Below, piece by piece: positions 28,695-37,221 of a stretch of 61,150 nucleotides of DNA; position 1 is the first letter of the stretch, and every line of letters starts with the position of its first letter. Source of the stretch: Microvirga sp. (GTDB lineage: Bacteria; Pseudomonadota; Alphaproteobacteria; Rhizobiales; Beijerinckiaceae). The position numbers were made by a program, and so were the translations under genes. The notes beneath the pieces are model-generated. The model saw only the letters and a list, made by a program, of their open reading frames with translations, did no database searches and was not told the origin of the DNA. The stretch lies in the NCBI GenBank assembly GCA_031181145.1, contig JAPSLB010000029.1:1-61150 (forward strand), read 5' to 3'.

Positions 28695-29393
28695 ATGCCC
28701 ACGATCGCTCTTGTCGACGACGATCGCAACATCCTGACTTCCGTTTCGATTGCCCTTGAGGCAGAAGGCTACCGCATTCAGACCTATACCGATGGCGCTT
28801 CGGCTCTCGATGGCCTGAAGCATGCGCCCCCGGATCTTGCCATCTTCGACATCAAGATGCCGCGCATGGACGGGATGGAGCTCCTGCGCCGCCTGCGTCA
28901 GAAGTCCGACCTGCCCGTGATCTTCCTGACTTCCAAGGACGAGGAGATCGACGAGCTGTTCGGCCTGAAGATGGGGGCCGACGACTTCATCCGGAAACCC
29001 TTTTCCCAGCGCCTCCTGGTAGAGCGCGTGAAGGCGGTGCTGCGCCGCTTTGCGCCCAAGGATCAAAGCGCGCCCAAGGAAACGGACCCGAAGGCCCTGG
29101 AGCGTGGCCAGCTTAAGATGGACCCCGAGCGCCACGCCTGCACCTGGAAAGGCGAGCCTGTGACGCTCACGGTCACCGAGTTCCTGATCCTGCAGGCGCT
29201 CGCCACCCGTCCCGGAGTGGTGAAGAGCCGCAACGCCCTCATGGACGCGGCCTATGACGACCAGGTCTATGTGGACGACCGCACCATCGACAGCCACATC
29301 AAGCGCCTCCGCAAGAAGTTCAAAGCGGTTGACCCGAGTTTCGAAATGATCGAGACCCTCTACGGTGTCGGCTACCGCTTCAAGGAAGCCTGA
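28695..29393 (+). CDS. chvI: Two-component response regulator ChvI
   Basis: A 232-residue OmpR-family regulator. The receiver domain has the acidic pocket VDDD (8-10), phospho-acceptor Asp52 ([10 protein letters not shown]), and Lys in RKPFS; the winged helix follows, ending [16 protein letters not shown] and GVGYRFKE. ChvI works with the sensor ChvG in acid and envelope-stress responses, exopolysaccharide control and host interaction in Rhizobiales. It is divergent from pckA and upstream of chvG by 219 bp, the conserved order. The start ATG has GGGAAGAG upstream. Confidence 0.95.
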   Translation: MPTIALVDDDRNILTSVSIALEAEGYRIQTYTDGASALDGLKHAPPDLAIFDIKMPRMDGMELLRRLRQKSDLPVIFLTSKDEEIDELFGLKMGADDFIRKPFSQRLLVERVKAVLRRFAPKDQSAPKETDPKALERGQLKMDPERHACTWKGEPVTLTVTEFLILQALATRPGVVKSRNALMDAAYDDQVYVDDRTIDSHIKRLRKKFKAVDPSFEMIETLYGVGYRFKEA

Positions 29394-29398
29394 TGCCG

Positions 29399-29449
29399 GA
29401 GCATCGGACATGAGAGCCGCAAACCGCTTTCGAGCCCTATCCGATGCTC
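29399..29449. repeat. Palindromic repeat between chvI and chvG
   Basis: Perfect 10-bp arms GAGCATCGGA (29399-29408) and TCCGATGCTC (29440-29449) enclose 31 bases. The ends resemble those around the palindrome at 55519, so this is probably a dispersed intergenic repeat family. Confidence 0.6.
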
Positions 29450-29612
29450 TTGTATTCAGGTTGAACGGTGCTCGGAGCGGAACCGAAGGCCCCCACAGGC
29501 GGAAAACCGGATCCGCTTTTTGCACAATGCACCGAGACGCCTGCCTCACGGCGGCAAAGGACAACCAGGAAAGACGGTCATGATCCGGGACGGGCTTGCG
29601 GATCGCGGCTGA

Positions 29613-31487
29613 ATGAGTGGCATGAAGGCTGATCCCATCCACGCCGAGGCGGCGACAGACGATCCGCCTGCTCCTCGCGGTATCCTGGCGCGGCTGAAGC
29701 ATTTCGGCCGCATGCTCTCCCAGCGCGCCTCGTCGAGCCTGACGCGGCGTATCGTGGTGCTCAATCTCGCCGGCCTGGTGGCCCTGCTCGTGGGTTTTCT
29801 CTACCTCAACCAGTTCCGCGAGGGCCTCATCGAGGCACGGGTGCAAAGCCTGCTTACTCAGGGGGAGATCATCGCCGGCGCCATCGCCAGCTCCGCAACG
29901 GTGGAAACCAACACCATCACCCTCGACCCTGACCAACTCCTGCAGATGCAGGCCGGTGAGACCGAGCGCCTGCACGACGAGGGCCTCTCCTCGCTGGAAT
30001 TCTCCATCAATCCGGAACGGGTAGCGCCCCTGCTGCGGCGTCTCGTGACACCCACGCAGACCCGCGCCCGCATCTTCGACCGGGACGGCCTGCTTCTGCT
30101 CGACTCACGCAACTTCTACTCCCGCGGCGACATCCTGCGCATGGATCTGCCGCCGGTCGGGAACGTGGAAGACACGGCGAGCTTTATCGAGCGCACCTGG
30201 AACAGCATCCGCAAGATGTTCCGGCGCACGAAGCGGCCCGTGCAGGAGGAGGCCGGTCCCGTCAACGGAAAGACCCTGCCGGAGGTTCAGCGGGCCTTTA
30301 CGGGCCAGCAATCGAGCGTGGTGCGCGTGAACACTCGCGGCGAAACCATCGTGTCCGTGGCGGTTCCGGTCCAACGCTTCCGCACCGTCCAGGGCGTGCT
30401 GCTGCTCTCCACCCAGGAGGGCGACATCGACGCCATCATCGCCTCCGAGCGATTCGCCCTTCTCCAGGTCTTCCTGGTGGCGGCGGTGGTCATGATCGTT
30501 CTCTCGCTTTTCCTGGCGGGTGCGATCGCAGGCCCCGTCCGCCGCCTCGCGGAAGCGGCGGAGCGTGTCCGCTGGGGAACCAAGTCCCGCCAGGAGATCC
30601 CGGACTTCACTGATCGCTCCGACGAGATCGGCCATCTCTCCGGTGCGCTGCGCGACATGACGAAGGCGCTCTACAACCGCATCGACGCCATCGAGAGCTT
30701 TGCGGCGGACGTGGCGCATGAGCTGAAGAACCCCCTCACCTCGCTTCGCAGCGCCGTGGAGACGCTGCCGCTTGCCCGCAGCGACGAATCCCGCGGGCGG
30801 CTCATGTCGATCATTCAGCACGATGTGCGGCGCCTCGACCGCCTCATCAGCGACATTTCCGACGCCTCGCGCCTCGACGCGGAGCTGGCCCGCGCCGATG
30901 CGGAGCCGGTCGACATGGCCCGCCTGCTCGAGGCGGTGGTGTCTGTGGCCAACGAGCGCCGGCAGGAGCACGATCCGCTGATCGAGCTCGCCATCGAGAG
31001 CCATGCGCGCGGCCGCGATGCCTTCATGGTGTTGGGGCACGACAGCCGCCTCGGGCAGGTGTTCAACAACCTCATCGACAATGCCCGCTCCTTCTCGCCC
31101 CCCGACGCCCCGGTGCGTGTGACGTTGCGCCGGCGCAAGAGCGAGGTCGAGATCCTGGTGGAGGACAGCGGTCCTGGCATCGAGCCGGATGCCCTCGACC
31201 GGATCTTCGAGCGCTTCTACACGGATCGTCCCGAACAGGGCTTCGGGCAGAATTCGGGCCTGGGCCTGTCCATCTCGCGCCAGATCGTCGAGGCCCACCG
31301 GGGCATGATTCGCGCGGAGAACCGCCTCGGCCCGCCCGGCGAAACCGGCGAGCCGACACGCCTGGGTGCCCGCTTCATCATCCGCCTGCCCGTCGCCGAG
31401 AGCCCGAGAGGCAGGAAGGATCAGGGGCGGAGGGAGAACGAGAAGCGGGATCAGGCGAAAAAGCCCCAGGGAGACAGGACCCCTTGA
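29613..31487 (+). CDS. chvG: Sensor histidine kinase ChvG
   Basis: A 624-residue membrane kinase. Two transmembrane segments flank a periplasmic sensor region: about residues 45-65 (VVLNLAGLVALLVGFLYL) and 285-310 (VFLVAAVVMIVLSLFLAGAIAG). A HAMP domain follows, then the H box FAADVAHELKNPLTSLR with its phospho-acceptor His, and a complete HATPase domain (NNLIDNARSF, EDSGPGI, GLGLSISRQI). The C-terminus is basic and charged. Its stop overlaps the start of hprK by TTGA, tying the two-component system to the regulatory PTS genes. It phosphorylates ChvI, and is held off by ExoR in related bacteria; exoR is not in this window. Confidence 0.95.
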   Translation: MSGMKADPIHAEAATDDPPAPRGILARLKHFGRMLSQRASSSLTRRIVVLNLAGLVALLVGFLYLNQFREGLIEARVQSLLTQGEIIAGAIASSATVETNTITLDPDQLLQMQAGETERLHDEGLSSLEFSINPERVAPLLRRLVTPTQTRARIFDRDGLLLLDSRNFYSRGDILRMDLPPVGNVEDTASFIERTWNSIRKMFRRTKRPVQEEAGPVNGKTLPEVQRAFTGQQSSVVRVNTRGETIVSVAVPVQRFRTVQGVLLLSTQEGDIDAIIASERFALLQVFLVAAVVMIVLSLFLAGAIAGPVRRLAEAAERVRWGTKSRQEIPDFTDRSDEIGHLSGALRDMTKALYNRIDAIESFAADVAHELKNPLTSLRSAVETLPLARSDESRGRLMSIIQHDVRRLDRLISDISDASRLDAELARADAEPVDMARLLEAVVSVANERRQEHDPLIELAIESHARGRDAFMVLGHDSRLGQVFNNLIDNARSFSPPDAPVRVTLRRRKSEVEILVEDSGPGIEPDALDRIFERFYTDRPEQGFGQNSGLGLSISRQIVEAHRGMIRAENRLGPPGETGEPTRLGARFIIRLPVAESPRGRKDQGRRENEKRDQAKKPQGDRTP

Positions 31488-31939
31488 GCGCGCCTGAAAC
31501 CGTCCACGCGTCCTGCGTCGTCATCGGCGAGGCCGGCGTCCTGATCCGGGGGCGCTCGGGCTCCGGAAAGTCCACGCTGGCCCGGGAGATGGTGCTTCAC
31601 GCGATCCAGACCGGCCGGTTCGGCTGTCTCGTCGGCGACGACAGGACCTATCTCCGGGTCGCGCATGGGCGTCTTCTGGGAAGCCCCGTTGAGCCCCTTG
31701 CCGGGCACCTGGAGATCCATGGCCTCGGCATCACGCGCCAGCCCTACGAGCCTGCCGCCGTGATCCGCCTCGTGATCGATCTGAGCGAAGATCCGCCGCG
31801 CTTCCCCGAGGCCGGGGATGATAATATCGTTCTGTGCGGCGTCATGATCCCTCGCATCCGCATGCGGGCCGGGGCAAGCTTCGCGAGCATCGCCTTAGGG
31901 CGCCTGAGTGGTGTTTGCGACACGGTCATGACACTGTGA
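31484..31939 (+). CDS. hprK: HPr kinase/phosphorylase, short alphaproteobacterial form
   Basis: A 151-residue HPr kinase consisting only of the catalytic C-terminal domain; the N-terminal domain of Firmicute HprK is missing, as is usual in Alphaproteobacteria. The P-loop GRSGSGKST spans residues 23-31, and GDDRTYLR carries the catalytic acids. It starts at TTG overlapping the chvG stop (TTGA) with AGGGAG and AGGA upstream, so translation is probably coupled. It phosphorylates HPr on serine (Ser63 of the downstream HPr), setting carbon and exopolysaccharide control. Confidence 0.93.
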   Translation: MSAPETVHASCVVIGEAGVLIRGRSGSGKSTLAREMVLHAIQTGRFGCLVGDDRTYLRVAHGRLLGSPVEPLAGHLEIHGLGITRQPYEPAAVIRLVIDLSEDPPRFPEAGDDNIVLCGVMIPRIRMRAGASFASIALGRLSGVCDTVMTL

Positions 31940-32027
31940 TGAACTTTTCCTCTCAATGCTCTTGCGCTTGGCTTCGCGGTGCACAAAATAGCGGCTCCGC
32001 TCTCGGAGCGTTCGGACCTGGAACATT

Positions 32028-32429
32028 ATGATTGGAATGGTGCTCGTCACCCACGGGCAGCTCGCGACGGAATTCAAAGCCGCGCTTGAGCATGTCGTGG
32101 GCCCTCAAGAGCAGCTTGAGACGATCACGATCGGCCCCGACGACGACATGGAGACACGGCGCAAGGACATCATGGCCGCCGTGTGTCGGGTCAATTCGGG
32201 CCAGGGGGTCGTGGTCTTGACCGATATGTTCGGGGGCACGCCTTCGAACCTCGCCCTGTCCTGCATGAATGGCGGCTCCGTCGAGGTAGTGGCCGGCATC
32301 AACCTGCCCATGCTCATCAAGCTGGCTTCCGTCCGCGACGAGGAGCCCTTGAACGATGCGGTCTCCCACGCGCAGGAGGCCGGGCGGAAATACATCAACA
32401 TCGCCTCGCGCGTTCTGTCGGGAAAATAA
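32028..32429 (+). CDS. PTS mannose-type EIIA component
   Basis: A 133-residue EIIA(Man)-fold protein. Phospho-acceptor His9 is in VLVTHGQLA, and TDMFGGTPSNLA is the conserved active-site loop. There are no EIIB, EIIC or EIID genes nearby, so it belongs to the incomplete, regulatory PTS of Alphaproteobacteria that takes phosphate from HPr without moving sugar. It follows hprK by 88 bp and precedes the HPr gene by 5 bp. Confidence 0.93.
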   Translation: MIGMVLVTHGQLATEFKAALEHVVGPQEQLETITIGPDDDMETRRKDIMAAVCRVNSGQGVVVLTDMFGGTPSNLALSCMNGGSVEVVAGINLPMLIKLASVRDEEPLNDAVSHAQEAGRKYINIASRVLSGK

Positions 32430-32434
32430 GGATC

Positions 32435-32755
32435 ATGGATCAGCCCCTCGACCAGGATTGCCCTCCTGCTCCTGTGCCCGAGGGAGCGGAAGCCCGGGAG
32501 CTGCCCATCATCAACCGCAGGGGTCTGCATGCCCGCGCCTCCGCCAAGTTCGTGCAGACCGTCGAACGCTTCGACTCGGAGGTGACGGTGACTCGCTGCG
32601 GCGAGGTCGTGGGCGGACGCTCCATCATGGGCCTCCTGACCCTGGCCGCGGCCCAGGGCACGACCATCACCGTGACCGCCAGGGGGCACGACGCCCGGGC
32701 GTGCCTCCAGGCTATCGACGATCTCCTGGCCAACAGGTTCGGCGAGGAGGAGTAA
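32435..32755 (+). CDS. ptsH: Phosphocarrier protein HPr (NPr-like)
   Basis: A 106-residue HPr with an acidic, proline-rich N-terminal extension of about 17 residues. His32 (RRGLHARAS) is the site phosphorylated by enzyme I, and Ser63 (GRSIMG) the site for HprK; the 31-residue spacing equals His15/Ser46 of B. subtilis HPr. AAGGA lies six bases before the ATG at 32435. It forms one operon with hprK and EIIA. Enzyme I (ptsP) is not in the window. The extension is the only odd feature. Confidence 0.93.
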   Translation: MDQPLDQDCPPAPVPEGAEARELPIINRRGLHARASAKFVQTVERFDSEVTVTRCGEVVGGRSIMGLLTLAAAQGTTITVTARGHDARACLQAIDDLLANRFGEEE

Positions 32756-32781
32756 GCCTTATTTCCCGTCCCCTCCGAAAC

Positions 32782-32801
32782 ATATAAAGACATCTTTATA
32801 T
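32782..32801. promoter_or_regulatory. Candidate SahR-type operator upstream of ahcY
   Basis: ATATAAAGA-CA-TCTTTATAT is a perfect 9-bp dyad, 73 bp upstream of the ahcY start. It has the form I recall for sites of the ArsR-family SAH sensor SahR, which controls S-adenosylmethionine-cycle genes in Proteobacteria. The dyad is seen directly; the regulator is inferred, and no sahR gene is in the window. Confidence 0.65.
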
Positions 32802-32873
32802 CTTGATTGCCTCCTGGGCGTCTCTCTGGTAGAGACAGCCACAACGGAAATCCCACGGGTGCAGGAGGCCATC

Positions 32874-34274
32874 ATGGCTCAGGACTACATCGTCAAAGAC
32901 ATCGGCTTGGCCGATTTCGGCCGCAAGGAAATCTCGATCGCCGAGACCGAGATGCCGGGCCTCATGGCCGTGCGTGAGGAATATGGGCCCAAGCAGCCCC
33001 TCAAGGGCGCCCGCATCGCCGGCTCGCTTCACATGACCATCCAGACCGCGGTGCTGATCGAGACCTTGAAGGCTCTCGGCGCCGACCTCCGCTGGGTGTC
33101 CTGCAACATCTACTCTACCCAGGACCACGCCGCCGCCGCCATCGCCGCCGCCGGGATTCCGGTCTTCGCCTATAAGGGCGAGACTCTGAAGGAATACTGG
33201 GACTTCACCGCCAAGCTGTTCGACTGGCATGACGGCGGAATGCCGAACATGATCCTCGACGACGGCGGCGACGCCACGATGCTCGTCCACATGGGCCTGC
33301 GGGCCGAGCAGGGCGACACGACCTTCCTCGACAAGCCCGGCTCCGAGGAAGAAGAAGTCTTCTTCGCTCTCATCAAGCGCCTTCTCTCGGAAAAGCCGAA
33401 GGGCTGGTTCGCAGAGCTCGCCCAGTCGATCAAGGGCGTGTCGGAAGAGACCACCACGGGCGTTCACCGCCTCTACATCATGGAGAAGGAGGGCAAGCTC
33501 CTCTTCCCGGCGATCAACGTGAACGACTCGGTGACGAAGTCGAAGTTCGACAACCTTTACGGCTGCCGCGAGTCGCTGGTCGACGGCATCCGCCGCGGCA
33601 CGGACGTGATGATGGCCGGCAAGGTCGCCATGGTCGCGGGGTTCGGCGACGTGGGCAAGGGTTCGGCCGCTTCGCTCCGTCAGGCCGGCTGCCGCGTGCT
33701 GGTGTCGGAGGTCGATCCGATCTGCGCGCTCCAGGCCGCCATGGAAGGCTACGAGGTCACGACGATGGAGGACGCCGCTCCCCGCGCCGACATCTTCGTC
33801 ACGGCCACCGGCAACAAGGACGTGATCACGATCGACCACATGCGCGCGATGAAGGATCGCGCCATCGTCTGCAACATCGGCCACTTCGACAACGAGATCC
33901 AGGTCGCGGCTCTCAAGAACCTCAAGTGGAACAACATCAAGCCGCAGGTGGACGAGATCGAGTTCCCGGACGGGCACCGCATCATCCTGCTGTCGGAAGG
34001 CCGACTGGTGAACCTCGGCAACGCCATGGGCCATCCGTCCTTCGTGATGTCGGCCTCCTTCACGAACCAGACCCTCGCGCAGATCGAGCTCTTTACGAAT
34101 CAGGGCAGGTACGAGCGCAAGGTCTACACCCTGCCCAAGCACCTGGACGAGAAGGTGGCTTCGCTTCATCTGGAGAAGATCGGCGTGAAGCTCACCAAGC
34201 TGCGCCCCGATCAGGCGGCCTATATCGGAGTGTCCGAGAATGGGCCGTTCAAGCCGGATCACTACCGCTACTGA
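32874..34274 (+). CDS. ahcY: Adenosylhomocysteinase
   Basis: A 466-residue SAH hydrolase that splits S-adenosylhomocysteine to adenosine and homocysteine, relieving product inhibition of methyltransferases. The NAD-binding loop [17 protein letters not shown] and the substrate motifs STQDHAAAA and [13 protein letters not shown] are intact, and the C-terminus KPDHYRY is the conserved tail that completes the neighbouring subunit's NAD site. The ATG at 32874 has AGGAGG seven bases upstream; an earlier GTG at 32859 overlaps that ribosome site. It follows ptsH, but has its own promoter region with a SahR-like dyad. Confidence 0.97.
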   Translation: MAQDYIVKDIGLADFGRKEISIAETEMPGLMAVREEYGPKQPLKGARIAGSLHMTIQTAVLIETLKALGADLRWVSCNIYSTQDHAAAAIAAAGIPVFAYKGETLKEYWDFTAKLFDWHDGGMPNMILDDGGDATMLVHMGLRAEQGDTTFLDKPGSEEEEVFFALIKRLLSEKPKGWFAELAQSIKGVSEETTTGVHRLYIMEKEGKLLFPAINVNDSVTKSKFDNLYGCRESLVDGIRRGTDVMMAGKVAMVAGFGDVGKGSAASLRQAGCRVLVSEVDPICALQAAMEGYEVTTMEDAAPRADIFVTATGNKDVITIDHMRAMKDRAIVCNIGHFDNEIQVAALKNLKWNNIKPQVDEIEFPDGHRIILLSEGRLVNLGNAMGHPSFVMSASFTNQTLAQIELFTNQGRYERKVYTLPKHLDEKVASLHLEKIGVKLTKLRPDQAAYIGVSENGPFKPDHYRY

Positions 34275-34304
34275 TCCCGGCTTCCATTACGGAAGTTCCT
34301 CGAC

Positions 34305-34330
34305 AAGCCCGGCCTCGCGCCGGGCTTTTT
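34305..34330 (+). terminator. ahcY Rho-independent terminator
   Basis: AAGCCCGGC / GCCGGGCTT stem with a short loop followed by T5, about 30 bases after the ahcY stop. Confidence 0.9.
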
Positions 34331-34643
34331 CATAGCCTCTGTCGACGAATCGACAGAGTGACGCAGGGGCATGTGTGTGTCGCGATTGCAATACGCATCC
34401 ACCAATTGCTCACAGCTTCTCCAAAGGAAGATTAAGGCGACGTTAACCCTCTTCCTGGCGGAGTCGAGCGTGGTCTAGAGTGAATGCGATTCGACCGGCG
34501 GTACCGCGGCTTTACCTAAAGCCATGCCGGAAGTTCCGTTCATGCGTAGGCGGTATCTCCTCTGGAGCAGTCACGATGCTTCCGAGGCGTGAACACACTT
34601 GGCCTTTCGTTAGGGCCTTGAAACATGGGGAGGACCGCGCGGC
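34331..34643. other. 313-bp region upstream of the divL-like gene
   Basis: No gene is supported. It contains a perfect 9-bp hairpin at 34337-34358 (CTCTGTCGA-CGAA-TCGACAGAG), a full CtrA box at 34432-34446, and GGGGAGGA as ribosome site just before the divL start. The promoter of the divL-tsaE-murU-add run is expected here. Confidence 0.7.
34432..34446. promoter_or_regulatory. CtrA box (TTAA-N7-TTAA)
   Basis: TTAA-GGCGACG-TTAA matches the full CtrA consensus at the exact seven-base spacing. It lies 198 bp upstream of the DivL-like kinase, a known upstream regulator of CtrA in Caulobacter. CtrA binding is inferred. Confidence 0.6.
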
Positions 34644-37211
34644 ATGGCCGGGCAAGGGGAGCATAGGACAGGCGGCGGGGACGAGGCTGGAATCCTCGCG
34701 GGCTCCGCCCGCGTACCCTTGAGCCTGATGCTGCTCTCCGGAACCTCCGAAGCGGCTCTCGCCGCCGAGGCGCCCTTCCCTCTACTGGACCAGGTCTCCG
34801 ATCTTCTCGATTACTTCTACGGCCTGAACCTCCATAGCGCCGCCGCGTTCGGTCTCTTCATGGGCCTCGTCTCGCTCACCACCATCACCTCCCTCCTGCT
34901 GATGGTGGAACGCCGCCGATCCGCGCGCGTAGAGCGCGCCCTGAGGAAAGAGCTTGCGGCCCTGCGCGGATCGGACGATCTCGCGGCCCTGCTCATGGGC
35001 TCCGAGCGGCAATTGCTGGTGAGCTGGCAGGGCCGCGACAGCGAGCCGCGTTTCCAGGGTGATCCGTCCATCATCGGCGAAGGCGCCCCCGCGCGGCGCG
35101 CACTCGCCTTCGGCACCTGGATGCAGCCGGGCGATGCCGCTGCGGTGGATGCCTCTCTCGAGTTGCTGAAGCAGCGGGGCGAAGCCTTCCGCCAGGTGGC
35201 CCGCACGCTGTTCGACCGCTTCATCGACGTGGAAGGCCGCACCATCGGCGGCCGCGCGATCCTGCGCCTGCGCGACGTGACGGGCGACAGGGCCGAGCTG
35301 CTGAAGACCCGCGCCGAGCTTGCCACGGCGCGCAGCGATTTGCGCTCCATGACCATGCTGCTCGACGATGTCGCCTATCCGCTCTGGATCCGCGACGCGG
35401 ACGACAAGCTCATCTGGGCGAACCAGGCTTACTTGCGCGCCGTCGAGGCGTCGAGCCTGGACGATGCGATCTCCCGCTCCGTCGAGCTCCTGAGCGAGCG
35501 AGCGCGCGACGAGGCGAAGCGTCAGCGCAAGAACGGCGCGACATACGCCGCGCGCGTGACGGCGGTCGTCGCCGGCCAGCGTGCCGTGCTCGACGTGATC
35601 GAGCGCCCGACATCCGGCGGCAGCGCCGGCATCGCGGTGGACGTCTCAGAGCTGGAAGCCGTGCGCAACGACCTGCAGCGGCAGATGGATGCGCACGTGC
35701 GCACGCTCGATCAGCTGCCCACGGCGGTCGCGATCTTCGATGCCGCGCAGACCCTGATCTTCAGCAACGCCGCCTATCAGCAGCTCTGGGGGCTCGACCC
35801 GGCGTTTCTCGCCTCGCGCCCGACGGACAGCGAAGTGCTCGATCGCCTGCGCGCTGCGCGCAAATTGCCGGAGCAGGCGGACTTTCGCGCATGGAAGGCG
35901 GATTTTCTCGCAGGCTATCGTTCGGTCGAACAGCAGGAAACCTGGTGGCATCTGCCCGACCGCCGCACCTTGCGCGTCGTCATCAATCCCAATCCGCAGG
36001 GCGGCGTGACCTATCTGTTCGACGATGTGAGCGAGCGCTTCGAACTCGCCTCGCAGGTCAACTCGCTGACGCAGGTCCAGGGCGAGACGCTCAACACGCT
36101 GAAAGAAGGCGTCGCCGTGTTCGGCTCGGACGGGCGCCTCAAGCTGCACAACCGCGCCTTCGCGGACATGTGGAATCTGCCGTCCGACACGCCGGCGCAG
36201 AATCCGCATGTCGACGCCATCATCAAGGTCTGCCGCCAGCTCGCGCCGCAGGAGGAGCCGTGGATCGATATCCGCGGCGCGGTGGTGGGCCTGGCCGACA
36301 TGCGCATGGGACATTCCTGCCGCTTCGAACGCCGCGACGGCACGGCACTCGACTGCACGGCACAGCCCCTACCAGACGGCGCGACACTTCTGAGCTTCAC
36401 CGACGTAACCGCGAGCGTGAACGTGGAACGCGCGCTCACCGAGCGCAACGAGGCGTTGGAGCGTGCGTCGCGCCTGCGCGACGAGTTCGTGCACCACGTA
36501 TCCTACGAACTGCGCTCGCCGCTCACCAACATCATCGGCTTCACGCAGTTGCTCGGCGACGAAACCGTTGGTGCGCTCAATCCGCGCCAGCGCGATTACG
36601 CGGATCACATCATGCGCTCCTCGGCGTCGCTGCTGGCAATCCTCAACGACATTCTCGACCTCGCCTCCATCGATACCGGATCGCTGGAGCTCACGCCGGA
36701 AATCGTCGATATCCGCTCCACCATCGAGGCCGCCATGCGCGGCCTGGAGGACCGGCTGGCGGAATCCTCGCTCCATCTCGTCATCGACACGCCCGACGAC
36801 ATCGGCACCTTCGTGGCGGACGGCAAGCGCGTACGGCAGATCCTGTTCAACCTGCTCTCCAACGCGGTCGGCTTCTCCTCGCCGGGGCAGACCATCACGG
36901 TCTCGGCCCGCAAGCGTGGCGGCGAGGTGATCTTCGATGTGAAGGACCAGGGCCGAGGCATCCCACCGGAGATCAAGGCGCGCATCTTCGAGCGGTTCGA
37001 GAGCCACACGCTCGGCACCCGCCACCGGGGCGTCGGCCTGGGCCTGTCCATCGTCCGCTCCTTCGTGGAGCTGCATGGCGGACGCATCGAGCTCGCCTCC
37101 GCGCCGGGCGAGGGCACCACGGTGACCTGCATCTTCCCCAATGAGCGGCAGGAATCGCCTTCCGATGGCCGATCGGCCTCATCTGCGTTAACTCCTATGG
37201 CTGCCGAGTAG
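34644..37211 (+). CDS. divL: DivL-like PAS sensor kinase with Tyr in the H box
   Basis: An 855-residue membrane-anchored kinase. One or two hydrophobic segments lie at about residues 25-90; PAS-like regions follow (about 230-330 and 355-590; LPTAVAIFDAAQTLIFSNAAYQQLW is one core); then the dimerisation domain (about 605-680) and a complete HATPase domain (NLLSNAV, DQGRGI, RGVGLGLSIV). The H box reads FVHHVSYELRSPL: the phospho-acceptor His is Tyr621. This is the hallmark of Caulobacter DivL (Tyr550), which controls the CckA-CtrA cell-cycle pathway rather than acting as a normal kinase. GGGGAGGA precedes the ATG. It lies next to tsaE, as divL does in other Alphaproteobacteria. Confidence 0.9.
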   Translation: MAGQGEHRTGGGDEAGILAGSARVPLSLMLLSGTSEAALAAEAPFPLLDQVSDLLDYFYGLNLHSAAAFGLFMGLVSLTTITSLLLMVERRRSARVERALRKELAALRGSDDLAALLMGSERQLLVSWQGRDSEPRFQGDPSIIGEGAPARRALAFGTWMQPGDAAAVDASLELLKQRGEAFRQVARTLFDRFIDVEGRTIGGRAILRLRDVTGDRAELLKTRAELATARSDLRSMTMLLDDVAYPLWIRDADDKLIWANQAYLRAVEASSLDDAISRSVELLSERARDEAKRQRKNGATYAARVTAVVAGQRAVLDVIERPTSGGSAGIAVDVSELEAVRNDLQRQMDAHVRTLDQLPTAVAIFDAAQTLIFSNAAYQQLWGLDPAFLASRPTDSEVLDRLRAARKLPEQADFRAWKADFLAGYRSVEQQETWWHLPDRRTLRVVINPNPQGGVTYLFDDVSERFELASQVNSLTQVQGETLNTLKEGVAVFGSDGRLKLHNRAFADMWNLPSDTPAQNPHVDAIIKVCRQLAPQEEPWIDIRGAVVGLADMRMGHSCRFERRDGTALDCTAQPLPDGATLLSFTDVTASVNVERALTERNEALERASRLRDEFVHHVSYELRSPLTNIIGFTQLLGDETVGALNPRQRDYADHIMRSSASLLAILNDILDLASIDTGSLELTPEIVDIRSTIEAAMRGLEDRLAESSLHLVIDTPDDIGTFVADGKRVRQILFNLLSNAVGFSSPGQTITVSARKRGGEVIFDVKDQGRGIPPEIKARIFERFESHTLGTRHRGVGLGLSIVRSFVELHGGRIELASAPGEGTTVTCIFPNERQESPSDGRSASSALTPMAAE

Positions 37212-37221
37212 GATCGCAGCG

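Noticed and set aside
32756..32873. SAH or SAM riboswitch upstream of ahcY
   Set aside because: The leader is short and the visible structure is a perfect DNA dyad typical of a protein operator; no SAH or SAM-II core was found by eye.
34480..34722. An 80-codon frame overlapping the start of the divL-like gene
   Set aside because: Out of frame with divL, lacking a ribosome site and any known motif.
34644..37211. PleC or generic PAS histidine kinase
   Set aside because: The H-box His is Tyr, and the gene is next to tsaE, both pointing to DivL.
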